DNA of 64,000 nucleotides from OLB6 sp964467455 (GTDB lineage Bacteria; Bacteroidota; Ignavibacteria; Kapaibacteriales; Kapaibacteriaceae): positions 1 through 64,000 of the forward strand of contig CAYXQJ010000005.1 in the NCBI GenBank assembly GCA_964467455.1, in the 5' to 3' direction. Within the stretch, counting starts at the first letter, position 1. Every line of letters begins with the position of its first letter. The notes under the pieces were generated by a model. It was given only the letters and a program-made list of their open reading frames with translations, ran no database searches and was not told the origin of the DNA. Shown in pieces: positions 8,413 to 17,950 of this stretch. A program made the translations under genes and the position numbers.

Positions 8413-9081
8413 TTATACGTCGTCGGAAGAGTCGGGTTGCACTTGTTCGACGCGCCAGCCGAGGGCGCCGTTGAGGTGGTAGCGGAGGGCGACGCCGATG
8501 AGGAGGGCGCTCATGCGCTCCAGAGTACGGCTAAGGATGAGGCCACCAACGTACCAGGGGCGGAAGCCGATGTCGGTGATGATACGCTCCACCACGGCAG
8601 CGGCGTCGCGATGGTCGGATGCGACGAAGGTATCGAAGACAGGACGGCTTGTTTGCGGAGTGTCAAACGCGGCAGCACTCAGCGAGTTGAGCGCTTTGAC
8701 GATCCGCGCGTGTGGCATCACGGCCGCAAGATGTTCGGCCGCGCTCTCATCATGAGGCGTCACCACGTCGTCCAACGTCGGCGTCAGCGGATTGGTCAGA
8801 CTCACCACAATACGGTCACCCAAGGCATCACGCACCTGCTCGGCCAGCGCTTGTTCGGCCGCATAGGGGATGGCCAGGATCACCACGTCGGCGGCCAACG
8901 CGGCCGTTACCGGATCGGAATGAACAACAAGGAGGTGCTCTCCGGCCTGCAGAACATCCAGCGATACCCGACGTTGGTCGTAGGCGTGGACGTGGTAGCC
9001 GTTGTCGAGCAAACGCCGAAGTAGGCGCGACCCCATGGTGCCTTCGGCGCCGATGATAGCGATGGTTGGACGTTCTGACAT
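8413..9081 (-). CDS. NAD(P)-binding oxidoreductase, F420-dependent NADP reductase-like
   Basis: 222 residues, starting at ATG 9081 (MSERPTIAIIGAEGTMGSRLLRRLL). The N-terminal Rossmann fold has a G-x-x-G-x-M-G dinucleotide motif, then ADVVILAIPY and VVSLTNPLTP, which resemble the NADPH-dependent F420 reductase (COG2085) and 6-phosphogluconate dehydrogenase N-terminal folds. KALNSLSAAAF matches the K-x-x-N motif of COG2085 proteins. The substrate is unknown, and I cannot say whether the cell makes F420. It is the first gene of the minus-strand run down to position 1 and is divergent from the monooxygenase-like gene (61 bp apart). Confidence 0.6.
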   Translation of the reverse strand: MSERPTIAIIGAEGTMGSRLLRRLLDNGYHVHAYDQRRVSLDVLQAGEHLLVVHSDPVTAALAADVVILAIPYAAEQALAEQVRDALGDRIVVSLTNPLTPTLDDVVTPHDESAAEHLAAVMPHARIVKALNSLSAAAFDTPQTSRPVFDTFVASDHRDAAAVVERIITDIGFRPWYVGGLILSRTLERMSALLIGVALRYHLNGALGWRVEQVQPDSSDDV

Positions 9082-9142
9082 ATTTTCACGGAAATCTACG
9101 GCAAAACTCGAGTTGCACCCGTTTCGTTCATCACCCTGCAGC

Positions 9143-10714
9143 ATGTCTATGTCGCGTCTCTCTACTCTCTTTGTCCTGACTCTCCTTGTTGGCCTCACCG
9201 TGAATGATGTTGCTGCACAGACTTGGAGCAGCGATGTTGCCGGCATCGTCTATGCAAAATGTACGCCGTGCCATCGCGAGGGAGAGATCGCCCCCTTCCC
9301 CTTTGAGCGTTATGAGGACGTGGCGAATATGGCCTCGTTGATCAAGCATGCGGTGCAGACCAATGAGATGCCGCCGTGGCCGCCGGCGAAAGGACACGGT
9401 GATTTCCTCGGCGACCGTTCACTGACGGATGCGGAGAAGAACACGATCATCGCATGGGTCGACGCCAATGCCCCGGAAGGTGATCCCACACAAGCACCGA
9501 AGCCGCCCGTCTTTCCCGAGGGTTCGCAGCTCGGCACACCGGACCTTGTGTTGGAGATGCAAGAGACGTGGACGGTACAGGACAACTACAAGGATGTCTA
9601 TCGCTTCTTTGTGTTGCCAACCAACCTGATCCGTGACCGCAACATCAAAGCCATTGAGTTTCGTCCAGGCAACACCAAGGTCGTCCATCACGTGTTGTAC
9701 TTCCTTGATACTACCGGGACGGCACGAGCACTGGATGCTGCCGACCCACAACCCGGATATAGCGGCTTTGGTGACCCGGGCTTCGAGACGGCGTCATCCT
9801 ATCTCGGCTGGGTGCCCGGTGCGCAACAACGTTTTTATCCGCCCAACATCGGAGCACGGATGTATACCGGATCCGATCTCGTGATCCAGATCCACTATGC
9901 CCCGTCATCAACTGTTGAGACGGACCGTTCACATGTCAACATCTTCTTCCATGATAACGAAGAGGTCCGCGAAGTTCAGGAGTTCGCGCTCACACCACGT
10001 GAGCTCACCTCCGGCTCGTTCATTATCCCGGCGAATACGACCAAGACCTTCCTCACGAGATTCAATATTCCTCTCGATGTAAGCATCATTGCTGTCGCGC
10101 CCCACATGCACTTGCTGGGCAAAGACGCCCGGGCCTTTGCCATTGATCCTGACGGAGATACGATCCGATTGATCAAGATCAGTAACTGGGATTTTCATTG
10201 GCAAGGGGGCTATGCATTTCGTCATCCCATCAAGGTGCCACGCGGGTCGACGTTGTATTATGAGGCATCTTACGATAACACAACAAGCAACCCTGAGAAT
10301 CCCAACAAGCCCCCTAAACTCGTGACGTGGGGTGAGGCCACGACCGACGAGATGCTGTTGTGCTACTTCCATTGGCTTCCGTATCAGCCGGGTGATGAAG
10401 GGATGAATATGGAGACCATTACCTCCCTTTCAAATGCATCATGCATAATGCATCATGCATCATTCAAAGCGGTACCACAACCGGCTATTGATCAAGCAGC
10501 ATTGCACATACGCTCAGAGATCGAACAACAGGTCGACGTTGTGATGGTCAATGACCTTGGACAAGAAGCAGCAGCAACGTTGCGCACAGCGATGTTGTAT
10601 CCGGGCGACAACACTATTCCGATCGACGTTAGTATGTGCGGCCCGGGTGTGTGGAATGCCGTGATCCGCGCGGGTAGCGTCTCACAAGCCGTCCGCGTCG
10701 TCGTGCTTCGGTGA
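9143..10714 (+). CDS. Secreted cytochrome c / copper type II monooxygenase-like protein with T9SS sorting domain
   Basis: About 523 residues. A signal peptide ends near VAAQ. One c-type haem site CTPCH lies near residue 41, with further motifs of the small cytochrome fold (EMPPWPP). The central part has the PHM/DBM-like copper ligands: VVHHVLYF near residue 178 and APHMHLLG near 320. The C-terminus (VDVVMVNDLGQEA ... GVWNAVIRAGSVSQAVRVVV) has the pattern of a type A T9SS domain. It is probably an exported redox enzyme, substrate unknown. Residues about 427-446 (SNASCIMHHASF) are encoded by an ATGCATC repeat that lies exactly in the linker before the sorting domain. The stop overlaps the kef gene by 33 bp. 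Confidence 0.7.
   Translation: MSMSRLSTLFVLTLLVGLTVNDVAAQTWSSDVAGIVYAKCTPCHREGEIAPFPFERYEDVANMASLIKHAVQTNEMPPWPPAKGHGDFLGDRSLTDAEKNTIIAWVDANAPEGDPTQAPKPPVFPEGSQLGTPDLVLEMQETWTVQDNYKDVYRFFVLPTNLIRDRNIKAIEFRPGNTKVVHHVLYFLDTTGTARALDAADPQPGYSGFGDPGFETASSYLGWVPGAQQRFYPPNIGARMYTGSDLVIQIHYAPSSTVETDRSHVNIFFHDNEEVREVQEFALTPRELTSGSFIIPANTTKTFLTRFNIPLDVSIIAVAPHMHLLGKDARAFAIDPDGDTIRLIKISNWDFHWQGGYAFRHPIKVPRGSTLYYEASYDNTTSNPENPNKPPKLVTWGEATTDEMLLCYFHWLPYQPGDEGMNMETITSLSNASCIMHHASFKAVPQPAIDQAALHIRSEIEQQVDVVMVNDLGQEAAATLRTAMLYPGDNTIPIDVSMCGPGVWNAVIRAGSVSQAVRVVVLR
10430..10468. repeat. In-frame ATGCATC/ATGCATA repeat inside the monooxygenase-like gene
   Basis: The stretch aaatgcatcatgcataatg and its continuation consists of four to five 7/8-bp units built on ATGCAT, also partly palindromic. 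It is translated in frame without a stop as a short Cys/Met/His-containing linker. A near-copy of the same word occurs in the non-coding block at 57.06-57.11 kb. Confidence 0.8.
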
Positions 10715-12460
10715 ACGTAGGCGGGCAAGCAGGCCATACTGCGATTCACGCATCGCGGCTTCTTGTTCGGCGATCACATCGGGGTCGACGCCGAGGTGTT
10801 CGAGCACGGTGACGAAGACCTGAATGCTCGACTCGTACTCTTCAGTGATGATCACATCTGCTCCACGATCAAGGAGCGCATCGGAGTCTCGTGCATATCG
10901 TGTTCGGACGATGATCATCGCATCCGGTCGGAGGTGCCGCAAATGTTGAAGTCCACGTCCTAACGCTGTGTGATCGCTGATGGCAAGGATGATCACCGAC
11001 GCGTGCATGATGCCGGCACGCTCCAATGCCTCCGGATCGGTCATATCTCCTTGAATGACGGAACATCCTCGATCGCGCAGACGCTGCACATTGGTGCCAC
11101 TGAGTTCGAGGATACGATACGGTATCGCCGTGCGGTTGAGTACCTGTGCAACATTCGAGCCCAACACTCCGCCGCCGATGATGGTAACGACCGGTCCCCC
11201 CACGCCCCCTACCAAGGGCGGTAGTCCGGGATCACGATCTGAGCGACGATCGGAATAGCGTCGGATCGGAAGAACGTAGCGTACCACGGGCTCTGCTCGC
11301 TCAGCAAACCACGGAGCAACGGTGATCAAGAGCGGTGTGACGATCATCGTGATGATGATCGATACGATCATGTTCTGAAGGTTGAAGTCCGAGATGATGC
11401 CGTAGTCGTGCGCGGCCGTGGCGAGCACGAATGAGAACTCTCCAACCTGCGCCAGGATCAAACCCGACATCACAGCGGTGCGAAGGTTGATACCGAGTGC
11501 TGCAAGGATCACGATCACCACGATCGTATTGGCTGCAAGGATACCGACGGCCGTGAGCAGATTCACCGGCATCCATGACCAGTCGACATTGACCAACAGG
11601 CCGATCGACAGGAAGAACATACTGGTGAAGGCATCGCGCATCGGATGCAGGACGCGTCCGATCTCGTGGCCCTCTTCGGTACCCGCAATGGCCACACCGG
11701 CAATGAAGGCCCCAAGAGCCATCGAGATCCCGGCTGTGCTGGTGATCCACGCAGTACCAAAACATAGGGCGAGGCCACCAAGAATAAGCACTTCCGGTGT
11801 GGAGACGCGGGTGACGTAGGGGATGAGGCGTGGAAGTAAGTACTTGAGTCCGCCCATGAGGACGGCCGTCACACCAACAAGTAGACCGAGCCGTGTCGCG
11901 ATCTCAACGGCCGTCAACGTAGAGCTTGGCGCCAACATCGTCACGACGATCATCAACGGCACAACGGCAATGTCTTGAAAGATCAAGATCCCGAGAACGG
12001 CACGTCCGTGCGGCAGATTGAGTTCCCGACGGTCTTTCAGGAGTTTGATGCAGATGGCCGTAGAGCTGAGCGCCATCGCCATACCCATCAACAACGCGGC
12101 ATTGAGTGACAAGCCCCCTTCCGTCCACTGGGCAACACCGTAGGCACTAGCGCCGATGACAAGCGTCGAAGCGATCACTTGCAGCGGACCACCTACCAAC
12201 ACCACGCGCTTGAGGCGCTTGAGGTCATCCAACGAGAACTCGAGACCGATCGTAAACAACAGTAGGATCACGCCCAGCTCGCTGACGGCACTGATGACGT
12301 CGTCTTGGGCAACAAGTGCTACTCCACTCGGACCGAGAAGAAGTCCGGTGGTGATCAGACCAATGACCGGTGGCAGCTTGACGCGGTTGAACAGGATGAT
12401 GACGCCAACAGCAACAACGCAGAGCAGGACGATCTCGTCGAGAAATTCAAATCCATGCAT
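10682..12460 (-). CDS. Kef/CPA2-type monovalent cation:proton antiporter with TrkA-N domain
   Basis: 592 residues. The first ~390 form about 12 hydrophobic segments typical of Na+/H+ exchanger (CPA2) proteins (PPVIGLITTGLLLGPSG, LLFTIGLEFSLDDLKR, MALGAFIAGVAIAGTE). A Rossmann TrkA-N domain starts near residue 420 (VVTIIGGGVLGSNVAQVLNR) and probably binds NAD(H) or another nucleotide to gate transport. KefB/KefC or a general K+/H+ antiporter are both possible. It lies 15 bp downstream of the YggS-like gene on the same strand. Its stop overlaps the convergent monooxygenase-like gene by 33 bp. Confidence 0.88.
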   Translation of the reverse strand: MHGFEFLDEIVLLCVVAVGVIILFNRVKLPPVIGLITTGLLLGPSGVALVAQDDVISAVSELGVILLLFTIGLEFSLDDLKRLKRVVLVGGPLQVIASTLVIGASAYGVAQWTEGGLSLNAALLMGMAMALSSTAICIKLLKDRRELNLPHGRAVLGILIFQDIAVVPLMIVVTMLAPSSTLTAVEIATRLGLLVGVTAVLMGGLKYLLPRLIPYVTRVSTPEVLILGGLALCFGTAWITSTAGISMALGAFIAGVAIAGTEEGHEIGRVLHPMRDAFTSMFFLSIGLLVNVDWSWMPVNLLTAVGILAANTIVVIVILAALGINLRTAVMSGLILAQVGEFSFVLATAAHDYGIISDFNLQNMIVSIIITMIVTPLLITVAPWFAERAEPVVRYVLPIRRYSDRRSDRDPGLPPLVGGVGGPVVTIIGGGVLGSNVAQVLNRTAIPYRILELSGTNVQRLRDRGCSVIQGDMTDPEALERAGIMHASVIILAISDHTALGRGLQHLRHLRPDAMIIVRTRYARDSDALLDRGADVIITEEYESSIQVFVTVLEHLGVDPDVIAEQEAAMRESQYGLLARLRSPKHDDADGL

Positions 12461-12475
12461 TCGTTGCTCCTGTTG

Positions 12476-13162
12476 TTATCGATCTCCGAATACTGCCGTT
12501 CCAATGCGTAACATCGTTGAACCTTCAGCGATAGCCCACTCAAGGTCATTGCTCATGCCCATCGAAAGTTCGATGGCTGACGCCGGTACAAGACCGCGAT
12601 CGATGGCATCGTCGCGGATCCCGCGGAGTTGGGCAAAGCCCTGACGAACGATCTTCTCGTTGGGAGAATTTGCGCCCATCGTCATGAAGCCCCGCACGTG
12701 TAGGCGGCTATTCTTGCCGATCAGCTGGAGAAGTGCGTCGACCTCATTCGGTGCACAGCCCGTCTTGGACTCTTCGCCGCTCGTATTCACTTCCACCAGA
12801 ATGTCGAGGTGCCGGTTCACGGCCACACACTGCTTCTGCAGCTCTTCAACGAGCGACGGCCGGTCGACGCTCTGCACACACTGTACCGATGAGATACAGT
12901 CTTTGACCTTGTTCGACTGCAGATGTCCGATGAAGTGCCACACGATCTCCACGTCTTTCGTTGCGTCGACCTTTGGCAATAACTCCTGGACCTTGTTCTC
13001 GCCAAAGAGGTGCAGTCCGTTGGCGATCGCCTCTTTGATACGTTCCGGCGACTGGCCTTTCGAGGCCAAACATACCCGCATATCACCCAGCTCGCGACCG
13101 TTTTGATTGCAGGCCACATTCATGCGCTGGAGCAGGATCTGAATATTCTTTGAAATGCTCAT
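12476..13162 (-). CDS. YggS family pyridoxal phosphate homeostasis protein
   Basis: 228 residues, starting at ATG 13162 (MSISKNIQILLQRM). The family features are visible: VCLASKGQSPERIKEAI with the PLP-binding lysine near residue 35, LFGENKVQELLPK, WHFIGHLQSNK, and the C-terminal LSMGMSNDLEWAIAEGSTMLRIGTAVFG. It binds PLP and buffers its level, with no known catalytic reaction. It is divergent from the AbgT-like transporter, with only 19 bp between the two start codons. Confidence 0.92.
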   Translation of the reverse strand: MSISKNIQILLQRMNVACNQNGRELGDMRVCLASKGQSPERIKEAIANGLHLFGENKVQELLPKVDATKDVEIVWHFIGHLQSNKVKDCISSVQCVQSVDRPSLVEELQKQCVAVNRHLDILVEVNTSGEESKTGCAPNEVDALLQLIGKNSRLHVRGFMTMGANSPNEKIVRQGFAQLRGIRDDAIDRGLVPASAIELSMGMSNDLEWAIAEGSTMLRIGTAVFGDR

Positions 13163-13181
13163 AGAACGAATATATTGCCGG

Positions 13182-14696
13182 ATGAAGAAAAGCCTGTTCT
13201 TAAGATTTCTCGACGCTGTGGAAAGGGTCGGCGCACGACTCCCCGACCCGGTCTCGTTGTTCCTGCTCGCCGCCGTCCTCGTGGTCCTGGCATCCTGGCT
13301 CGCAGCCACTCTTGGCGTGACGGTCACCAAGCCCGGAAACGGCGAGGTCGTCTCAGCTGTGAACCTCCTAGCTCCGGAGAACATTCGCCGGATGTTCACC
13401 GATGCCGTCACCAATTTCACCAACTTCCCACCCTTGGGTCTGGTCTTGGTGACGATGATCGGCATCGCCGTCGCCGAACGTGGCGGCTTTATCACCGCCA
13501 TGCTGCGCACCACCGTGCATAGCGTGCCGCGTCCACTGCTGACCGCCGCCCTCGTCTTTGCCGGCGTGAATTCATCCTTGGTCGCCGATGCCGGCTACGT
13601 GGTCCTGATCCCCCTCGGCGCCGTGATCTTCGCCGCCGTCGGACGTCATCCCCTCGCCGGCCTTGCTGCCACGTTTGCCGGTGTTGCCGGCGGCTTCAGC
13701 GCCAACCTCTCGATCACCTCACTCGATCCGTTGTTAGGGGGCTTGACAGAGTCCGCCGCCAAACTTGTCGACCCAACACATGTTGTTAGCTCGGCAGCGA
13801 ATTGGTATTTCATGATCGGTTCGACCTTCTTTCTGACCATCGTCGGCACGATCGTCACCGACCGCATCGTAGAACCACGTTTGGGTGAATGGCATCCCGC
13901 TAATGACAGCTCGGAAGAGGCCATGCAAGAGCGGCTGACGCCGACGGAGAAGAAAGGCCTGCGCTGGGCGGGGATCGCCTTTGCGCTTGGCATCGTTGGT
14001 GTCTTGGCACTCTCTGTACCGGAAGGAGCCATCCTGCGCGATGCGGAAGGACATCTGAAGCCTCTCGAGAAGAGTGTCGTGCTGATCCTGATGCTGTTGT
14101 TCTTGATCAGCGGTATCGTCTATGCCAAGATCACCGGCGCTGTCCGCAACGACAAAGACGTTGCCGCCATGTCGAGCGACGGCATGGCCACGATGGGTGG
14201 CTACATCGTCCTCTCCTTCGTCATGGCGCAGTTCATCAGCTACTTCGCTTGGAGTAACCTCGGCGTGATCACCGCCGTCAACGGCGCTAACCTCCTCAAG
14301 GCCATGCAGCTGCAAGGGCCGTTGCTGCTGACGGCCTTCATTCTTGTTGCCGCCGTGATCAATCTGCTCATCGCCAGTGCTTCTGCGAAATGGGCCATCA
14401 TGGCGCCTGTCTTTGTGCCGATGTTCATGCTGCTCGGCATTTCTCCCGAAGCCACACAGCTCGCCTATCGCGTAGGTGATTCATCTACGAACATGATCGC
14501 CCCCTTACTGTCCTATATCCCGTTGATCCTCGTGGCGATGCAGCGGTATAAGAAGGACAGCTCGCTGGGAACCTTGCTGTCGTTGATGCTGCCATACTCC
14601 TTCGCGATCTTGATCGGCTGGACGATCTTCATGCTGGGTTGGCTGTATCTCGGCGTACCGCTCGGACCGGGCGTCTCGGCGTTCACAACACCCTAA
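13182..14696 (+). CDS. AbgT family transporter (p-aminobenzoyl-glutamate type)
   Basis: 504 residues, starting at ATG 13182 (MKKSLFLRFLDAVERVGARLPDPVSLFL). It has the AbgT-family N-terminus, multiple membrane helices, and the conserved hairpin segments SSLVADAGYVVLIPLG and SASAKWAIMAPVFVPMF followed by YRVGDSSTNMIAPLLSY. Known members import p-aminobenzoyl-glutamate or export sulfonamides. The substrate here is inferred only by family. The start codon is 19 bp from the divergent YggS-like start, so the two promoters must overlap. The stop overlaps the next convergent gene by 4 bp. Confidence 0.88.
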   Translation: MKKSLFLRFLDAVERVGARLPDPVSLFLLAAVLVVLASWLAATLGVTVTKPGNGEVVSAVNLLAPENIRRMFTDAVTNFTNFPPLGLVLVTMIGIAVAERGGFITAMLRTTVHSVPRPLLTAALVFAGVNSSLVADAGYVVLIPLGAVIFAAVGRHPLAGLAATFAGVAGGFSANLSITSLDPLLGGLTESAAKLVDPTHVVSSAANWYFMIGSTFFLTIVGTIVTDRIVEPRLGEWHPANDSSEEAMQERLTPTEKKGLRWAGIAFALGIVGVLALSVPEGAILRDAEGHLKPLEKSVVLILMLLFLISGIVYAKITGAVRNDKDVAAMSSDGMATMGGYIVLSFVMAQFISYFAWSNLGVITAVNGANLLKAMQLQGPLLLTAFILVAAVINLLIASASAKWAIMAPVFVPMFMLLGISPEATQLAYRVGDSSTNMIAPLLSYIPLILVAMQRYKKDSSLGTLLSLMLPYSFAILIGWTIFMLGWLYLGVPLGPGVSAFTTP

Positions 14697-17600
14697 CGCA
14701 CAACACGGAATGAGGATGACCTCACCATCGTGTTGTCGCGATGGTGCAGCGTATACATACCCGTGGCTAGGTGACGCACATCAATGCGCGTAGATAGCGT
14801 ATTGACCGATGTTGTGAAGACGATCGCACCGTCGATGTTGACGATCTCGATCACTCCTTGCGCTGTTTCAGTTGTGACAACCAGATGATCGTTTGCCGGA
14901 TCGGGAACAACCATGATCTGATCTGCAACATCATCTTCTTGCACGGATGTCAATACACCGGTGGTGAACTGCGACCGCTGACACCAGATACCGAAGGTGT
15001 CGGCGTCGGCACTACGCACATGCCAGAAGTACCGTGTGTTGCTGGCAAGACCCGAAATGCTCGTCGTTGTGTCGGTCACATTCGATGCCGAAGCCACAAT
15101 GGTGCTGAAGGTGAGGTTAGTGGCCACTTCAACATCATACGACAATGCTTCGGGGATCCTCGACCACGTCAGCGACACCGGAAGGCCGGCAACATTTTCT
15201 TGACGGTTCGTCGGAGCTACGACATCCGGCGGACGGACAGCTGTTGAGAACGTCCAGGTTGATGATGCTTCACTTTTTCCACCGCCGGCATAGGCAAAAA
15301 CGCGCCAGTAGTAGGTCACAGGGCCTTGCGTGAGATCGCGCACAGGAGTGGACGTCGCTTTGAGTCCGTCGATGCGCGTGACGTTCGTTGTGAAATCTTC
15401 CGTTGTTGAGAGTTCTACAGCATAGCTCACGGCACCATCAACAGCATCCCATGCTAGCGTCGTATCCGGCCAGATGCCGCGTGCACCATTGGCTGGCGAT
15501 CTCAACGTCGGCGGTGTGGTGCGCGGCGGCAGTGAAGTGATGGTGCCATAGAAGACACCCCGACCGTGTGTACCAACGGCGATGCGTTTGTCTGCATAAC
15601 GCGTCAGTACCATGTCGGTCTGCACATTGCCGATCTCTTCCGCACCGACCTGCGTCCACACGGTCGACATTCCGTTCAACTCAGACGTGAAATACAAACC
15701 CGTCGACGTTGCAACGACATAGACGTCGGTCGAATCGTCAAACGGTAGAATGTCGATCCAGTTCACTGCAGGCCCATTGCCGCCTCCGTTACTGTTCTCT
15801 TCGAGATTACCGGAGATGGCTTGCCACGTAGCGCCGGCGTTCGTGGATGCATACAGACTGATGACGCCGTAGTTCGAGAAGACAGCATAGACATGGTCGC
15901 CATTTCGTTTGTCGACGGTGATCGAGTTCAAGTAGGCGCCACGAGAGAGACCGTTCGTGATGTCGACCGGAATGGGATCACCTTGATGTGCCTCATCAAG
16001 TCGGTACATGTTGCCGACTGTTGTGCCATAATAGACACGATGTTGCGGTACGGCACAAGCGGCGATGGCCGAGATCTCAGCACCGCTGGTCTTGGTCGTG
16101 CGCAGACTATCCCAGTTCACACTTGTCGAATCGTCGCGTCCAAGCGGGATCTGCGTGACATCATTGTTTCGCCACAACATCGTTCCGCCGGCAAGGTAGA
16201 TCCTGCGCTCATCCGAAGGGTCGACAACGAATGGATTGATGAAGAGATATGCGTCGTTGCCAACACCGATCGGATCGATCCGCGTCCGCGCCGTCTCATT
16301 GCCTTGTGCATCCAGCACCACACGTCGCATGCGTCCCTGCTGCGATGAGACGTACAGACCCGAACCATCTTCGAGATAATAACAATACGATCCATCACCG
16401 CCGTTACGCGTCACCCACATGCTCGTCGGCGAAGCGGAATTGGTCGACCACGTACCATTATCCTGCATGCCCCCTATCACATCATCGGAGCCCGGAGTAT
16501 CCTTGATATCGATGGCGTAGAACTGTGTGGTGTAGTAGCCGCGATTGAGATCTACCCACTGCACGGTGTCACGGAACGGATCATTGGTGCGCATCACGCC
16601 GCCATCATTGGCGCTAAAGAGTACGTTATTGAGTGTTGGGTGGAAGAAGACGGCATGTTGATCGGGATGATGGTTGGGCCATGACGGAAACAACGTGATC
16701 TGGTTCGGAAGGCCGTAGCCACCGATCCAAGAGGACTGCGTGGGAGTCGTAAAGGAATTCGTTGAGAGGTATAGGTTCGTCCCGCCGATCACCACAACGT
16801 TCGTGTCGTGCGGAGAGACTGCAACAAGAAGGTCATAACCACCTTGTGAGAAGAAGTCGCCATTGCGTCCACCAAACAACGGGATGTTTGGTGAACGATC
16901 TTCCCACGTCTTTGATCCATGATCATATCTCCACAACGAATGCCATTCTTCACGATCACCTGTGCGCAAGCGGAACACACCCTTGGTACCGCTACCCGGC
17001 GTTTCGGCGATCACATAGATCGATTCCGTTCCCGGGATCACTCCGATCACACCACGACGGATGGATGTGGTCATGTTAGGGGGCGAGATGTTCTCCCAGG
17101 TAAGACCGTCCACAGAGCGGAAGACACCGTATCGAGCCGCTGTCTGTCCACTAAACCCCGTGAAGGAACTAAACGTAGCAAAGAGCACACCTGAAGGTGT
17201 GATGGCAATGTCACTGAAGAAGGCATCGCTCGACAACGCGGTCTGCCACGTCTGTCCTCCATCCGTACTGCGTTGAATACCGGCGCGCGACGTTGCCACA
17301 TAGATGATATCGCGGTTGGCGATCGGATCCAACACGATGCGCCACGTGTAGGCAAAAGCATGCGACGAAGGGGTGCGATCAGAGACGGTCGACGTAAGCA
17401 CGTTCCACGTCTGACCGTTGTCGGTCGACTTCCACATTCCGTTTCCGGTGATCTGCGCAGAGTTGCCCCACGCTTCACCGGTACCGTAGTACCAGGTGTT
17501 CTCCTTACCCGGACGTTGGTCTTGTGCAAGACAGGTAATGTTGTGGAGTTGATCGGGTGCAGTCGTGAGCGACCACGTACCACCACCATCGGTACTACGC

Positions 17601-17950
17601 CACATACCGCCGGAGATGCCGCCGGCAAGAAGCAGGTTCGTGTCACGCACGTCCATCACAAAGGCCCGCGTGCGACCACCGATGTTGTAGGGGCCAACTT
17701 GTGAGAACTGACCGTACGACTGTAGATCATCACCTTTGTTCAGGCGGCGAAGTGATCCAGGCATCGACGCTGCATATCGCAACTCCGCCGATCGAATGTG
17801 CGCCGGGATGGTATTGGTCTGCGGATCACGATACTTCAGGTGTTCAAAGGCGAGTCGACCTTGAATGGTCTTCTCTTCTTCGTGATGCTGCGGTGTTGTA
17901 CATGCAGTAGTCACGATCACCAGTGTCAACAGAGTCCAAAGATGTTTCAT
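14693..17950 (-). CDS. Large BNR/sortilin-like surface protein with fibronectin type III domains and T9SS sorting domain
   Basis: 1085 residues. The N-terminus MKHLWTLLTLVIVTTACTT looks like a lipoprotein signal. A BNR/VPS10-like beta-propeller follows, with Asp-box repeats RSTDGGGTW, KSTDNGQTW, RSTDGGQTW and ASTNAGATW. Two fibronectin type III-like domains start near residues 815 and 910 (SPANGARGIWPDTTLAW and a second WSRIPEALSYDVEVA). The T9SS domain begins near 1001 (LTSVQEDDVADQIMVVPDPA) and ends SSSFRVVR. It is likely displayed on the cell surface, ligand unknown. Its ATG overlaps the flippase stop by 4 bp, so the two are probably cotranscribed. Confidence 0.82.
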   Translation of the reverse strand: MKHLWTLLTLVIVTTACTTPQHHEEEKTIQGRLAFEHLKYRDPQTNTIPAHIRSAELRYAASMPGSLRRLNKGDDLQSYGQFSQVGPYNIGGRTRAFVMDVRDTNLLLAGGISGGMWRSTDGGGTWSLTTAPDQLHNITCLAQDQRPGKENTWYYGTGEAWGNSAQITGNGMWKSTDNGQTWNVLTSTVSDRTPSSHAFAYTWRIVLDPIANRDIIYVATSRAGIQRSTDGGQTWQTALSSDAFFSDIAITPSGVLFATFSSFTGFSGQTAARYGVFRSVDGLTWENISPPNMTTSIRRGVIGVIPGTESIYVIAETPGSGTKGVFRLRTGDREEWHSLWRYDHGSKTWEDRSPNIPLFGGRNGDFFSQGGYDLLVAVSPHDTNVVVIGGTNLYLSTNSFTTPTQSSWIGGYGLPNQITLFPSWPNHHPDQHAVFFHPTLNNVLFSANDGGVMRTNDPFRDTVQWVDLNRGYYTTQFYAIDIKDTPGSDDVIGGMQDNGTWSTNSASPTSMWVTRNGGDGSYCYYLEDGSGLYVSSQQGRMRRVVLDAQGNETARTRIDPIGVGNDAYLFINPFVVDPSDERRIYLAGGTMLWRNNDVTQIPLGRDDSTSVNWDSLRTTKTSGAEISAIAACAVPQHRVYYGTTVGNMYRLDEAHQGDPIPVDITNGLSRGAYLNSITVDKRNGDHVYAVFSNYGVISLYASTNAGATWQAISGNLEENSNGGGNGPAVNWIDILPFDDSTDVYVVATSTGLYFTSELNGMSTVWTQVGAEEIGNVQTDMVLTRYADKRIAVGTHGRGVFYGTITSLPPRTTPPTLRSPANGARGIWPDTTLAWDAVDGAVSYAVELSTTEDFTTNVTRIDGLKATSTPVRDLTQGPVTYYWRVFAYAGGGKSEASSTWTFSTAVRPPDVVAPTNRQENVAGLPVSLTWSRIPEALSYDVEVATNLTFSTIVASASNVTDTTTSISGLASNTRYFWHVRSADADTFGIWCQRSQFTTGVLTSVQEDDVADQIMVVPDPANDHLVVTTETAQGVIEIVNIDGAIVFTTSVNTLSTRIDVRHLATGMYTLHHRDNTMVRSSSFRVVR

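Noticed and set aside
7337..8482. Plus-strand frame of 381 codons
   Set aside because: Arg/His/Leu-rich antisense of the DUF5686-like gene with no motif or start context.
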